The notes under the pieces: generated by a model
What the model saw: only the letters and a program-made list of their open reading frames with translations
Database searches by the model: none
Told to the model about the DNA's origin: nothing
Translations under genes and position numbers: made by a program
NCBI RefSeq assembly: GCF_003031585.1
Contig: NZ_PWAA01000053.1
Location: 1 to 64,000 of the forward strand
Direction: 5' to 3'
Length of the DNA stretch: 64,000 nt
Origin: Thalassobius sp. I31.1
Lineage (GTDB): Bacteria; Pseudomonadota; Alphaproteobacteria; Rhodobacterales; Rhodobacteraceae
Shown here: positions 57,186 to 64,000 of the stretch, one piece after another
Layout: each line of letters starts with the position of its first letter
How positions within the stretch are numbered: the stretch's first letter is position 1

Positions 57186-57692
57186 ATGATGAAACGTTCT
57201 ACATTCCTTCTGGGCCTTGGTGCCGCTTTCCTGTCCGCTTGTGGCGGCGGTTCAAAGTTCCGGCGCTACAATGGGCCGGAAGTCACGCGTATTCTTCTGT
57301 ATAAAGGCCGTCGGCGTCTTTATCTGATGAATCACGGCGAAGTTCTGGAAAGCTATCGGGTGCGCCTGGGTTTTGCGCCGCGTGGCCATAAACGGATCGA
57401 AGGTGATGGGCGCACGCCTGAAGGCAACTACCTGATTGACCGGAAGAACCCGAACAGCAGTTTTCATCTGTCCGTTGGCATTTCGTACCCCAATCGCAAT
57501 GATGTTGCGGCGGCGCGTGCCCTGGGGCGCAGTCCGGGTGGCGATATCTTTATCCATGGTGCGCCGCGCCCGGGCAGTCGCGCGAATGGGGATGAAGACT
57601 GGACAGCGGGTTGTATTGCAGTGACCAATCGCGAGATTGAAGAAATCTTTGCAATGGTGAATCTCGGCACGCCGATTACGATCTACCCATGA
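57186..57692 (+). CDS. L,D-transpeptidase lipoprotein (YkuD domain)
   Basis: This 168-aa protein has a signal peptide and lipobox LSAC (Cys19), then a compact YkuD domain with catalytic HGAPRPG and DWTAGCIAV (Cys and His present). Such enzymes make 3-3 crosslinks in peptidoglycan or anchor lipoproteins. Two adjacent ATGs (57186, 57189) are possible starts. An intrinsic terminator follows. Confidence 0.92.
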   Translation: MMKRSTFLLGLGAAFLSACGGGSKFRRYNGPEVTRILLYKGRRRLYLMNHGEVLESYRVRLGFAPRGHKRIEGDGRTPEGNYLIDRKNPNSSFHLSVGISYPNRNDVAAARALGRSPGGDIFIHGAPRPGSRANGDEDWTAGCIAVTNREIEEIFAMVNLGTPITIYP

Positions 57693-57696
57693 CAAC

Positions 57697-57726
57697 AAAA
57701 AAGGCAGGCGCAATGGCCTGCCTTTT
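57697..57726. terminator. bidirectional intrinsic terminator
   Basis: A 9-bp stem (57701-57709 with 57716-57724) is flanked by an A-run on the left and T's on the right, serving both the L,D-transpeptidase gene and the convergent CAP gene. Confidence 0.85.
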
Positions 57727-57745
57727 GTCATTCAGATGTTTGGGA

Positions 57746-58300
57746 TCAGCTTTGGTTTGCGGCCACTGATTCGGTCACACGCAGTTGTGGAACGTCATTG
57801 TTGCCCAGAAGCAGTGTCCACCAGATCTTGCCGTTTGGTTCCTGGAACCAGGAGAAACCCATGTTCACAGCGCCAGAGGCCAGGATCACGTCACGTGTGC
57901 CGGATTCGGCCATCCAGGCAGACAGGGTCTGCAGTTCGGTTTCATAGGTTTCAGAGATATTCTCGCCTTCAAGCGTTCCCGCGTAACCAGCACGTTGTGC
58001 GCGAACCAGCGGGGACGATCCGTCAGAACCAAAATGCCATGGGCGGTTCTGTGCGGCCATGTCTTTGGAATGGGTTGCCGCAGCAGCATTGAGTTCACTG
58101 TTCAGCTGCACCTGGCCAAGACCGGCAGCAGCGCGCAGAGAGTTCACAGAATCCAGCATACGGAACTGAACCTGAGATGCGTTGCCGATGCGATAAACGC
58201 GTGGCAGCGGTTTTCCATCCGGGCCAAGCACTGCGGATGGCTGTGTACATGCAGCGAGTACAAAGATCAGTGAGGCGCAGAGGGCCAGAATTTTACGCAT
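57746..58300 (-). CDS. CAP/SCP-domain lipoprotein (YkwD-like)
   Basis: This 184-aa protein has a signal peptide with lipobox LAAC (Cys18) and a CAP domain recognised by SLRAAAGLGQVQLNSEL, THSKDMAAQNRPWHFG and GENI. The function of bacterial CAP proteins is mostly unknown, though several associate with the cell wall. The start at 58300 (MRKILALC) is fixed by the signal peptide. It is convergent with the first L,D-transpeptidase gene and divergent from the second. Confidence 0.88.
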   Translation of the reverse strand: MRKILALCASLIFVLAACTQPSAVLGPDGKPLPRVYRIGNASQVQFRMLDSVNSLRAAAGLGQVQLNSELNAAAATHSKDMAAQNRPWHFGSDGSSPLVRAQRAGYAGTLEGENISETYETELQTLSAWMAESGTRDVILASGAVNMGFSWFQEPNGKIWWTLLLGNNDVPQLRVTESVAANQS

Positions 58301-58471
58301 TTTAAAACATCCGTGTTTTTGTTCCTGTCCGTCTAACGGCAAGTGGTGTGTATTTCAAAGCGTCCCAGGCGAAAATCGGCGAGTTAACGCTTGTTTGATT
58401 TGCGACTGCGGCTTTCTCGCCATATTATCGGCTCAAATTTCAGTTTCTCCATGCGAGACAGGATCAGACAT

Positions 58472-59053
58472 ATGTTTAAATCAGACAAGATTGGACGCCG
58501 GAAATTCCTGAGCGGTGCTTCTGCTCTGGCGGTTGCCGGGTTGGCAGCGCCTGCGATTGCGCAAACTGCGCCGGAAGGTGGCGGATCTGTGCGTCATAAT
58601 ATTTCCAGCTTCCGTTCGCTGGACTGGCGCCCTTACTTTTCCAACACCAACAATGGTGCAATCCTTGTGGACACCACATCCCGGGTTCTGCACTTCTGGA
58701 ATGAAGATCAGACGCTTTATAAGCTTTACCCAACCTCTGTGCCGATGTCCGATGAACTGACCCGCCTGGGCCGGACATCCATTGTGCGCAAAGTGGATGG
58801 GCCAAGCTGGCGTCCGACGCCATCTATGAAGCTACGCAATCCGGAATGGCCTGATTATATCGGTCCTGGCCCGGAAAACCCCCTTGGCACCCATGCGCTG
58901 TACCTCAGCTGGACGTATTACCGTATTCATGGCACCCAGGATACACGCAAGATTGGGCGTCGTTCTTCAAACGGCTGTATTGGTCTGTACAATGAACATA
59001 TTGCTGAACTGTTCGCGCTGACCAAAAATGGCACGCAAGTTCTGTTGATCTGA
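58472..59053 (+). CDS. Tat-exported L,D-transpeptidase (ErfK/YbiS family)
   Basis: This 193-aa protein has a twin-arginine signal (GRRKFLSGAS at about 8-17, hydrophobic stretch, cut near AIA) and a YkuD domain with the catalytic block IHGTQDT then SSNGCIGLYN. It therefore folds before export and crosslinks peptidoglycan or attaches proteins to it. The ATG at 58472 places the Tat motif near the N-terminus. An intrinsic terminator follows. Confidence 0.92.
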   Translation: MFKSDKIGRRKFLSGASALAVAGLAAPAIAQTAPEGGGSVRHNISSFRSLDWRPYFSNTNNGAILVDTTSRVLHFWNEDQTLYKLYPTSVPMSDELTRLGRTSIVRKVDGPSWRPTPSMKLRNPEWPDYIGPGPENPLGTHALYLSWTYYRIHGTQDTRKIGRRSSNGCIGLYNEHIAELFALTKNGTQVLLI

Positions 59054-59079
59054 AGATTGACAAAAACAGAGACTAAATC

Positions 59080-59101
59080 GGGGGCTTTCGCCCCCTTTTT
59101 T
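59080..59101. terminator. intrinsic terminator after the Tat L,D-transpeptidase
   Basis: A 6-bp GC stem (59080-59085 with 59090-59095) and a TTTC loop are followed by six T's. The convergent hemH gene ends 5 bp further on and may share it. Confidence 0.85.
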
Positions 59102-59105
59102 GTGT

Positions 59106-60128
59106 TTAAACCCAGCCTTGCAGGTTTTCTTCGATGATTTTCGTCAGGGCCGTGATGTGGGCCGCGTCATCATTGAGGCAGGGGATATAGGTGAATGTTT
59201 CACCGCCGGCTTCAACAAAGGCTTCCTGAATTTCCTCGTTGATTTCTTCGAGGGTCTCAATGCAGTCGGCGGAAAACGCGGGGGCGATGACGGCGATGTT
59301 CTTCTTACCCGCGCGGGCCAGTTCGGCCAAATGTTCAACGGTGTAAGGTTTCAGCCATTCTTCGCGCCCGAAACGGGACTGGAAGGTTGTGATGATTTCG
59401 CCATCTTCCCAGCCCAGGCGTTCTTTCAGCAGACGCGTCGATTTCTGGCACTGGCAGTGATAGGGGTCACCCTGGGTCAGATAGCGTTCGGGCATGCCGT
59501 GGTACGATGCAATCAGATGATCCGGGCGCACATCCATTTTCGCATAGGCGGCTTCCACAGATTGTGCCAGCGCATCCACATAGGTCGGATGTGCGAAATA
59601 AGCGGGCACTGTGCGTGCGGCCGGCTGCCAAGGGGCTTTGCCGAGGGCGGCAAAAAACGCGTCATTTGCGGTTGCTGTGGTTGCCCCGGCATATTGTGGG
59701 TAAAGCGGGAAAAACAGGATGCGTTCACAGCCGTTTTTGATCATTTCCTCCACTTTAGACACTGTTGAGGGGTTGCCGTAGCGCATACAGAATTCCACCT
59801 GCACCTTGTCGCCATGGGCATCTGTCAGGGCTGTACGCAGCTTGTCAGTCTGGGCGCGGGTGATGGTCATCAGGGGGCTTTCGCCCTGTTCTTCGTTCCA
59901 GATGGATTTATAGGCCTCACCGGAACTGAAGGGGCGCTTTGTCAGAATGATCAGCTTGAGGATGGGCAGCCACTTCCAGCGTGGCAGATCAATCACCCGG
60001 CGGTCAGACAGAAATTCATTCAGATAACGCCGCATGGACCAGTAATCATAATTGTCTGGCGTCCCGAGGTTGGCAATCAGAATGCCGGTTTTCGGGGAGG
60101 GCAATTTCGGGTGGTTTACTGGTAGCAT
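59106..60128 (-). CDS. hemH: ferrochelatase
   Basis: This 340-aa enzyme has LIANLGTPDNYDYWSMRRYLNEFLSD-type N-terminal sequence (in parts), the metal-binding IASYHGMPERY motif with its His, and the late APAFSADCIETLEEI block with Glu. It inserts Fe2+ into protoporphyrin IX, the last step of heme synthesis, downstream of HemJ. The length is normal for proteobacteria. It is separated by 21 bp from the methyltransferase gene upstream. Confidence 0.96.
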   Translation of the reverse strand: MLPVNHPKLPSPKTGILIANLGTPDNYDYWSMRRYLNEFLSDRRVIDLPRWKWLPILKLIILTKRPFSSGEAYKSIWNEEQGESPLMTITRAQTDKLRTALTDAHGDKVQVEFCMRYGNPSTVSKVEEMIKNGCERILFFPLYPQYAGATTATANDAFFAALGKAPWQPAARTVPAYFAHPTYVDALAQSVEAAYAKMDVRPDHLIASYHGMPERYLTQGDPYHCQCQKSTRLLKERLGWEDGEIITTFQSRFGREEWLKPYTVEHLAELARAGKKNIAVIAPAFSADCIETLEEINEEIQEAFVEAGGETFTYIPCLNDDAAHITALTKIIEENLQGWV

Positions 60129-60149
60129 GATGTGTCCTGGCGCGCGCGT

Positions 60150-60977
60150 TTAGTCTGGAATATTGATTTCGGTGGTATTCAGTGCATTTGCAAGGCTTTG
60201 TTGCGCAGATCCGGGCCGCAGTGGCTGCTGTTGGCTGTCATCCGGGGCCCAGCCGGTGAGGGTGATGATGCCAAAGGTGGCTTTGATGCGGTTGCCTTCT
60301 GCCGGGAAATGTTCGGTATAAACTTGCGAAATTGTCCGAAACAGAGACTGTTTTGAAGGTTTTCGTAGACGTTTGTTCATTGCGTTGCCTTCGCCCATAG
60401 CCCGCAGATCGCGCATCAGTGACGCGGCATTCTTATAGGTCACATTCCGCGTCAAATTGTCTGCGACGGGCAGGGCAAAGCCCGCGCGCTGCAAAAGTGC
60501 GCCCAGATCGCGGATTTCGGCCATGGGTGCGATACGGGGGGACAGACCGCCCATGATCGCGACCTCGGCTTCTGCCATGGCGACGCGCAATTCCTGCAAG
60601 GTCTGCCCGCCGAACAATGTTGCGATGAACAAGCCGTCCGGTTTCAGCGCGCGACGACATTGGATCATCTGCCCCACCGGATCATCCGCCCAATGCAGGG
60701 ACATGGCGTGAATGATCAGATCATGGGCCTGTGGTTCCAGATCAAGCAGCTCATCATCTGGGATGATTTTCACATCCGGCAGGAAATCTGCCCAGAAATC
60801 TGGAAAACCGGTCACAATTGCGGGCTGCGTAAACGCCCTGTTAACCTCGTTTAGTCTTTCTTTAAGCTCAAGCGCCACATCTTCCAAAAGGAACATGGCG
60901 GGTGCTTCCATCGCAGTGGCGCGCGCACGGTTGTGCAGCAGTTGTTTGCGATCGGTTAATCTGTCTGGTCCGTTCAT
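60150..60977 (-). CDS. NDUFAF5/BioC-like methyltransferase-fold protein lacking a clear SAM motif I
   Basis: This 275-aa protein has HAMSLHWADDPVG and QCRRALKPDGLFIATLFGG, the post-motif segments of class I methyltransferases such as NDUFAF5 and BioC. The glycine-rich SAM-binding loop expected near 45-60 is absent; the region reads QPAIVTGFPDFWADFL. The C-terminus is rich in polar residues. It may bind SAM atypically or act without methylation. NDUFAF5 is a complex I assembly factor; that role is inferred only. It is divergent from comF. Confidence 0.75.
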   Translation of the reverse strand: MNGPDRLTDRKQLLHNRARATAMEAPAMFLLEDVALELKERLNEVNRAFTQPAIVTGFPDFWADFLPDVKIIPDDELLDLEPQAHDLIIHAMSLHWADDPVGQMIQCRRALKPDGLFIATLFGGQTLQELRVAMAEAEVAIMGGLSPRIAPMAEIRDLGALLQRAGFALPVADNLTRNVTYKNAASLMRDLRAMGEGNAMNKRLRKPSKQSLFRTISQVYTEHFPAEGNRIKATFGIITLTGWAPDDSQQQPLRPGSAQQSLANALNTTEINIPD

Positions 60978-61018
60978 CCGTTTCTCCGGAAGGCGTGCCG
61001 TAAAAGGTTTTGCCTGCT

Positions 61019-61750
61019 ATGATGATGCAAAAAGCACTTGATGTCCTTTACCCGCCCCAATGCGCGACATGCAATGCCACGGTGGAAACTGTGAACGGCG
61101 GATTGTGCGCGGATTGCTGGGGGAACACACCGTTTATTGCCGGTGCGGCCTGTGATTGCTGTGGAACGCCCCTGCCGGGACATGAAGATCAGGATGGCAG
61201 CGTTCTGCATTGCGATGATTGTCGCGCCCTGGGGCGTGCCTGGACGCGCGGGCGGGCTGTTGCGGAATATAAGGGCAATATCCGGCGTATGATCTTGGCG
61301 CTGAAACATGGTGATAAATCGGAATATGCGGAACCTGCCGGGGCCTGGATGGCGCATGCTGCGCGGGATCTGATTGGCAGTCAGACCCTGGTTGCGCCTG
61401 TGCCCCTGCATTGGTCGCGCCTGTTGCGGCGCAGATATAATCAATCTGCCCTGATGGCTGCGTCTTTGGCGCGAACGGCCGAATTGCCCCTGTGTCAGGA
61501 TCTGTTGATCCGGCGTCACCGCACCCCTTTGCTGGAAGGGAAGTCAGCAGACCAGCGGGGTGAGATCATGAAAAACAACATCTTTGTGCATCCGCGCCGC
61601 AAGATACGCATTGCAGGCCGTCCGGTGTTGCTGGTCGACGATGTGATGACCAGTGGCGCGACGCTGCAGGTCTGTTCTGAGGCCTGTAAGGTTGCCGGTG
61701 CGTCACGAATTGATGTTGTGGTACTGGCACGCGTTGCGAAGGATGCCTAA
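61019..61750 (+). CDS. ComF family phosphoribosyltransferase-like protein
   Basis: This 243-aa protein has an N-terminal zinc-ribbon (CATC, CADC, CDCC, CDDC pairs) and a C-terminal PRT domain with VLLVDDVMTSGATL, the PRPP-binding loop. ComF helps bring single-stranded DNA through the membrane in competent bacteria and is widespread outside them. The best start is the ATG at 61019, one of three consecutive ATGs; the TTG at 61010 is too near the AAAAGG SD. Confidence 0.9.
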   Translation: MMMQKALDVLYPPQCATCNATVETVNGGLCADCWGNTPFIAGAACDCCGTPLPGHEDQDGSVLHCDDCRALGRAWTRGRAVAEYKGNIRRMILALKHGDKSEYAEPAGAWMAHAARDLIGSQTLVAPVPLHWSRLLRRRYNQSALMAASLARTAELPLCQDLLIRRHRTPLLEGKSADQRGEIMKNNIFVHPRRKIRIAGRPVLLVDDVMTSGATLQVCSEACKVAGASRIDVVVLARVAKDA

Positions 61751-61786
61751 ATCCCTATAAGTTTATCGAAACTGAAGGGAAGCGCG

Positions 61787-62044
61787 ATGAAACCTGTTGA
61801 AATCTATACCTCGTCTTTGTGCGGGTTCTGCCATGCGGCGAAACGCCTGCTGAACAAAAAGGGCGTGAAGTATAAAGAAATCTCTGTGGATGGGGATCGT
61901 GCGCTGCGGGCGAAAATGACGAAACGCGCCCAGGGGCGGACATCTGTGCCGCAGATCTTTATCGGCAAAGAACATATTGGCGGCTGTGATGAACTGCATG
62001 ATCTGGAACGCAATGGCGCCCTTAATCTGATGCTGGAAGGATAA
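61787..62044 (+). CDS. grxC: glutaredoxin 3
   Basis: This 85-aa dithiol glutaredoxin has active site C12-G-F-C15, the TSVPQIFIG cis-proline loop and GGCDEL for glutathione binding. It reduces disulfides and glutathionylated proteins using GSH. It is followed without a gap by the nitrilase-family gene. Confidence 0.95.
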   Translation: MKPVEIYTSSLCGFCHAAKRLLNKKGVKYKEISVDGDRALRAKMTKRAQGRTSVPQIFIGKEHIGGCDELHDLERNGALNLMLEG

Positions 62045-62893
62045 ATGATGCGCGCAGGGCTGATACAGCTGTCGTCTTCCGACGTGCCGGCGGATAATAT
62101 TCCGGTCATTCGCGATTATATGCGTCAGGCGCATGCGGCAGGTGCGGGATTTATTCTGACGCCTGAGGTGACGAATTGCGTGTCAAACAGCCGTGCGCAT
62201 CAGCATTCTGTGCTTCAGCATGAGGTCGATGACATCACCTTGGCGGCGCTGCGCGACGAGGCGGCGAAGCTGGGTGTCTGGCTGTTGATCGGGTCGCTTG
62301 GTCTGAAAACAGGTGATGCCGATGGACGCTTTGCGAACCGGTCCTTTATGATCAGCCCGACGGGTGAGATCATGGCGCGTTACGACAAGATTCACATGTT
62401 TGATGTGAATATCGACGCGCAGGAAAGTTTCAAAGAATCAGCAGGCTATCGACCTGGTGAGCAGGCGGTCGTGGCGCAAACGGATTTCGGCAAAGTCGGC
62501 ATGACGATTTGTTACGATGTACGTTTTCCGCATCTGCACCGGGCGCTGGGCCATGCGGGGGCGGATATTATCACGGGGCCAGCGGCGTTTTCGCCGGTAT
62601 CCGGCGCGGCACACTGGCATGTTTTGCTGCGCGCTCGCGCGATTGAAACTGGTTGTTTTGTTCTGGCGCCTGCGCAATGTGGCAAGCACCCGGTCAGCAC
62701 GGGCAAGCCACGTTACACCTATGGGCACTCTCTGGCAGTTGCGCCCTGGGGCGAAGTCCTGGCGGATGGCGGCGAAGACCCCGGCGTGACCCTGGTGGAT
62801 CTGGATATGTCAAAGATCGCCGAGGCCCGCGGGCGTATTCCGACGCTGTCGCACGATCGCGATTTTGCGAAACCGGAAGGAACATCTGCGTGA
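62045..62893 (+). CDS. carbon-nitrogen hydrolase (Nit1/deaminated-glutathione-amidase-like)
   Basis: This 282-aa nitrilase-superfamily amidase has the Glu-Lys-Cys triad at E41 (LTPEVTN), K115 (ARYDKIHMFD) and C156 (MTICYDVRFP). The IHMFD and ICYDVRFP forms match the Nit group, which removes an amide from deaminated glutathione, a repair reaction. Its position next to glutaredoxin supports glutathione metabolism. Starts at 62045 or 62048 are equally possible. The stop overlaps the marR start. Confidence 0.9.
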   Translation: MMRAGLIQLSSSDVPADNIPVIRDYMRQAHAAGAGFILTPEVTNCVSNSRAHQHSVLQHEVDDITLAALRDEAAKLGVWLLIGSLGLKTGDADGRFANRSFMISPTGEIMARYDKIHMFDVNIDAQESFKESAGYRPGEQAVVAQTDFGKVGMTICYDVRFPHLHRALGHAGADIITGPAAFSPVSGAAHWHVLLRARAIETGCFVLAPAQCGKHPVSTGKPRYTYGHSLAVAPWGEVLADGGEDPGVTLVDLDMSKIAEARGRIPTLSHDRDFAKPEGTSA

Positions 62894-63330
62894 CCGACGG
62901 TTCCGATCCCCTGGCAATCGCCTTGTTTTCCGAAGTCTTTATGACCGGACAGCTGGCGCGCAACCGGCTGTCAAAGGCTTTGCCAAAGGGGATGGAGCTT
63001 TCGCATTTCTCTGTGCTGAACCATCTGGCGCATGTCAGGGATGAAAAATCTCCGGTGCAGCTTGCCCGGGCCTTTCATGTGACGAAGGGGGCGATGACAA
63101 ACACGCTTTCGAAGCTTGAATGGGCGGGATACATCCATATTCGCCCGGATTGGGATGATGCGCGACGCAAATTTGTGTCGATCAGCCCGGCGGGTAAATC
63201 AGCCCGCGACGCGGCATTGCACGCGTTGACACCGGTGATCGGCGATGCGGTGCATGACATCGGGCCAGATAAAATCCGCGCAGCCCTGCCGGTGTTGCGG
63301 ACGCTGCGCGAAGAATTAGACGAAGATTAA
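62890..63330 (+). CDS. MarR family transcriptional regulator
   Basis: This 146-aa protein has a winged helix with [24 protein letters not shown] and a wing containing [12 protein letters not shown], typical of MarR. The start is a GTG at 62890 overlapping the nitrilase stop (GTGA). Such regulators often respond to small phenolic or oxidant ligands and act on nearby genes; the target is unknown. Confidence 0.92.
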   Translation: MTDGSDPLAIALFSEVFMTGQLARNRLSKALPKGMELSHFSVLNHLAHVRDEKSPVQLARAFHVTKGAMTNTLSKLEWAGYIHIRPDWDDARRKFVSISPAGKSARDAALHALTPVIGDAVHDIGPDKIRAALPVLRTLREELDED

Positions 63331-64000
63331 GTTCGATTAACGCTGGCTGTGACGTAGTTCACGGACAGATCGCGATCGGAAATCGACCAGGACCAGAGCA
63401 GGGGATTGAACACAAATCCCTTGCGATCAACAGGCTCTATTTCAGCGTTTTTGATCAGTTCCACCAATTCATCCGGGGTGATGAATTTCTTCCAGTCATG
63501 GGTGCCTTTGGGCAGCCAGCGCATGATATGTTCCGCGCCAACAATCGCCACAGCAAAGCTTTTGGGATTGCGGTTGATGGTGGAGCACAGCAGCAACCCG
63601 CCGGGTTTCAGCAGGGTTTTGCAGGCGTGCAGGAAGGCCTGTGGGTCGGCCACATGTTCGATGACTTCCATATTCAGGACGACATCAAAGACTTCGCCCG
63701 CCTCTGCCAGATCTTCGGCCAGGCAATTGCGGTAATCAATCTCAAGCCCCATCTGGCGGGCGTGTGCCTGGGCCACTGGGATATTGCCGGCAGCGGCATC
63801 TGCGCCAATCACATCCGCGCCAAGCCGCGCCATCGGTTCGGACAGCAGCCCGCCACCACAGCCGATATCGAGGATTCGCAGGCCTTTGAACGGCAGTGTG
63901 TCGTTGAGATCACGATCAAATTCTGCGGCAATCTGGCGCGTGATGTAATCCAGGCGGCAGGGGTTAAGCATGTGTAAGGGCTTGAATTTCCCGTTGGGAT
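63327..64000 (-). CDS. ubiG: ubiquinone biosynthesis O-methyltransferase UbiG (partial, cut by window end)
   Basis: The visible ~220 residues include the SAM motif [13 protein letters not shown] and ADAAAGNI, and the ubiG block [17 protein letters not shown], which continues upstream past the window end. So the true start lies beyond 64000 and the ATG at 63971 is internal. UbiG methylates two hydroxyl groups in ubiquinone synthesis. Its 3' end overlaps the convergent marR gene by 4 nt. Confidence 0.93.
   Translation of the reverse strand, partial: PNGKFKPLHMLNPCRLDYITRQIAAEFDRDLNDTLPFKGLRILDIGCGGGLLSEPMARLGADVIGADAAAGNIPVAQAHARQMGLEIDYRNCLAEDLAEAGEVFDVVLNMEVIEHVADPQAFLHACKTLLKPGGLLLCSTINRNPKSFAVAIVGAEHIMRWLPKGTHDWKKFITPDELVELIKNAEIEPVDRKGFVFNPLLWSWSISDRDLSVNYVTASVNRT

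Noticed and set aside
1-64000. Mobile elements, phage genes, CRISPR arrays, tRNA or rRNA genes
   Set aside because: No transposase, integrase, terminal repeats, spaced direct repeats or cloverleaf were seen on either strand by eye.

Overview
The window is a gene-dense, moderately GC-rich bacterial chromosome segment, best explained as a Roseobacter-group alphaproteobacterium (Rhodobacteraceae). The main evidence is the divergent regB / senC-regA redox module, AddAB instead of RecBCD, the mnmE-mnmG-rsmG-parA-parB cluster preceded by hemJ and rho, an HslV with an N-terminal extension before its catalytic Thr, and a MaeB malic enzyme fused to a phosphotransacetylase domain. I saw no rRNA, tRNA, IS element, prophage or CRISPR array.

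Layout. 1-4.6 kb: a small exported protein, an HD phosphohydrolase with a GNAT, then the RegBA/SenC system. 4.7-14.8 kb: a kinase-less PAS protein behind a perfect CtrA-type site, then tsaE, an AmgK/MurU-like pair, addB and addA. 14.8-19.7 kb: trxA, hslV, a membrane protein, hslU and a lipoprotein hydrolase. 19.7-26 kb: smr, mltA and a Tim44-like gene (minus), fxsA and secB (plus), and the minus-strand operon maf-aroE-coaE-dnaQ. 25,994-26,395: an AT-rich gap with DnaA-box-like and GANTC motifs, the probable chromosomal origin. 26.4-33.8 kb: hemJ, rho, mnmE, mnmG, rsmG, parA, parB, with two perfect 16-bp parS sites, one over the mnmG start codon and one inside rsmG. 33.8-43.6 kb: rph-rdgB-hemW-DUF454 (minus), hrcA-grpE, mutS (minus), maeB. 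43.6-44.1 kb: a 500-bp gap holding an unrecognised 36-codon gene with its own promoter, Shine-Dalgarno (SD) sequence and terminator. 44.1-64 kb: a sugar kinase, exported MsrA, argG, a divergent Hpt / receiver-PP2C pair, hslO, nudix genes, cca, a coupled ABC exporter pair with an RNA methyltransferase, two L,D-transpeptidases and a CAP protein, hemH, and the run methyltransferase-comF-grxC-nitrilase-marR-ubiG (cut by the window end).

How it fits together. Genes next to the proposed origin point away from it on both sides, and the ParABS partition system lies within 8 kb of it. Protein quality control (HslVU, HrcA, GrpE, Hsp33, SecB), redox control (RegBA/SenC, thioredoxin, glutaredoxin, MsrA), heme synthesis (HemJ, HemW, HemH) and cell-wall turnover (MltA, AmgK/MurU, two L,D-transpeptidases) recur. 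Two regulatory loci resemble parts of the CtrA / gene-transfer-agent network of Rhodobacter: the PAS protein (DivL-like) and the receiver-PP2C protein (RbaY-like).

No large unknown multi-gene system is visible. The most novel candidates are small: the 36-codon unit at 43.7-44.0 kb, a possibly structured RNA between hslV and the membrane protein gene, and a hairpin that buries the SD and start codon of the gene after hslU.
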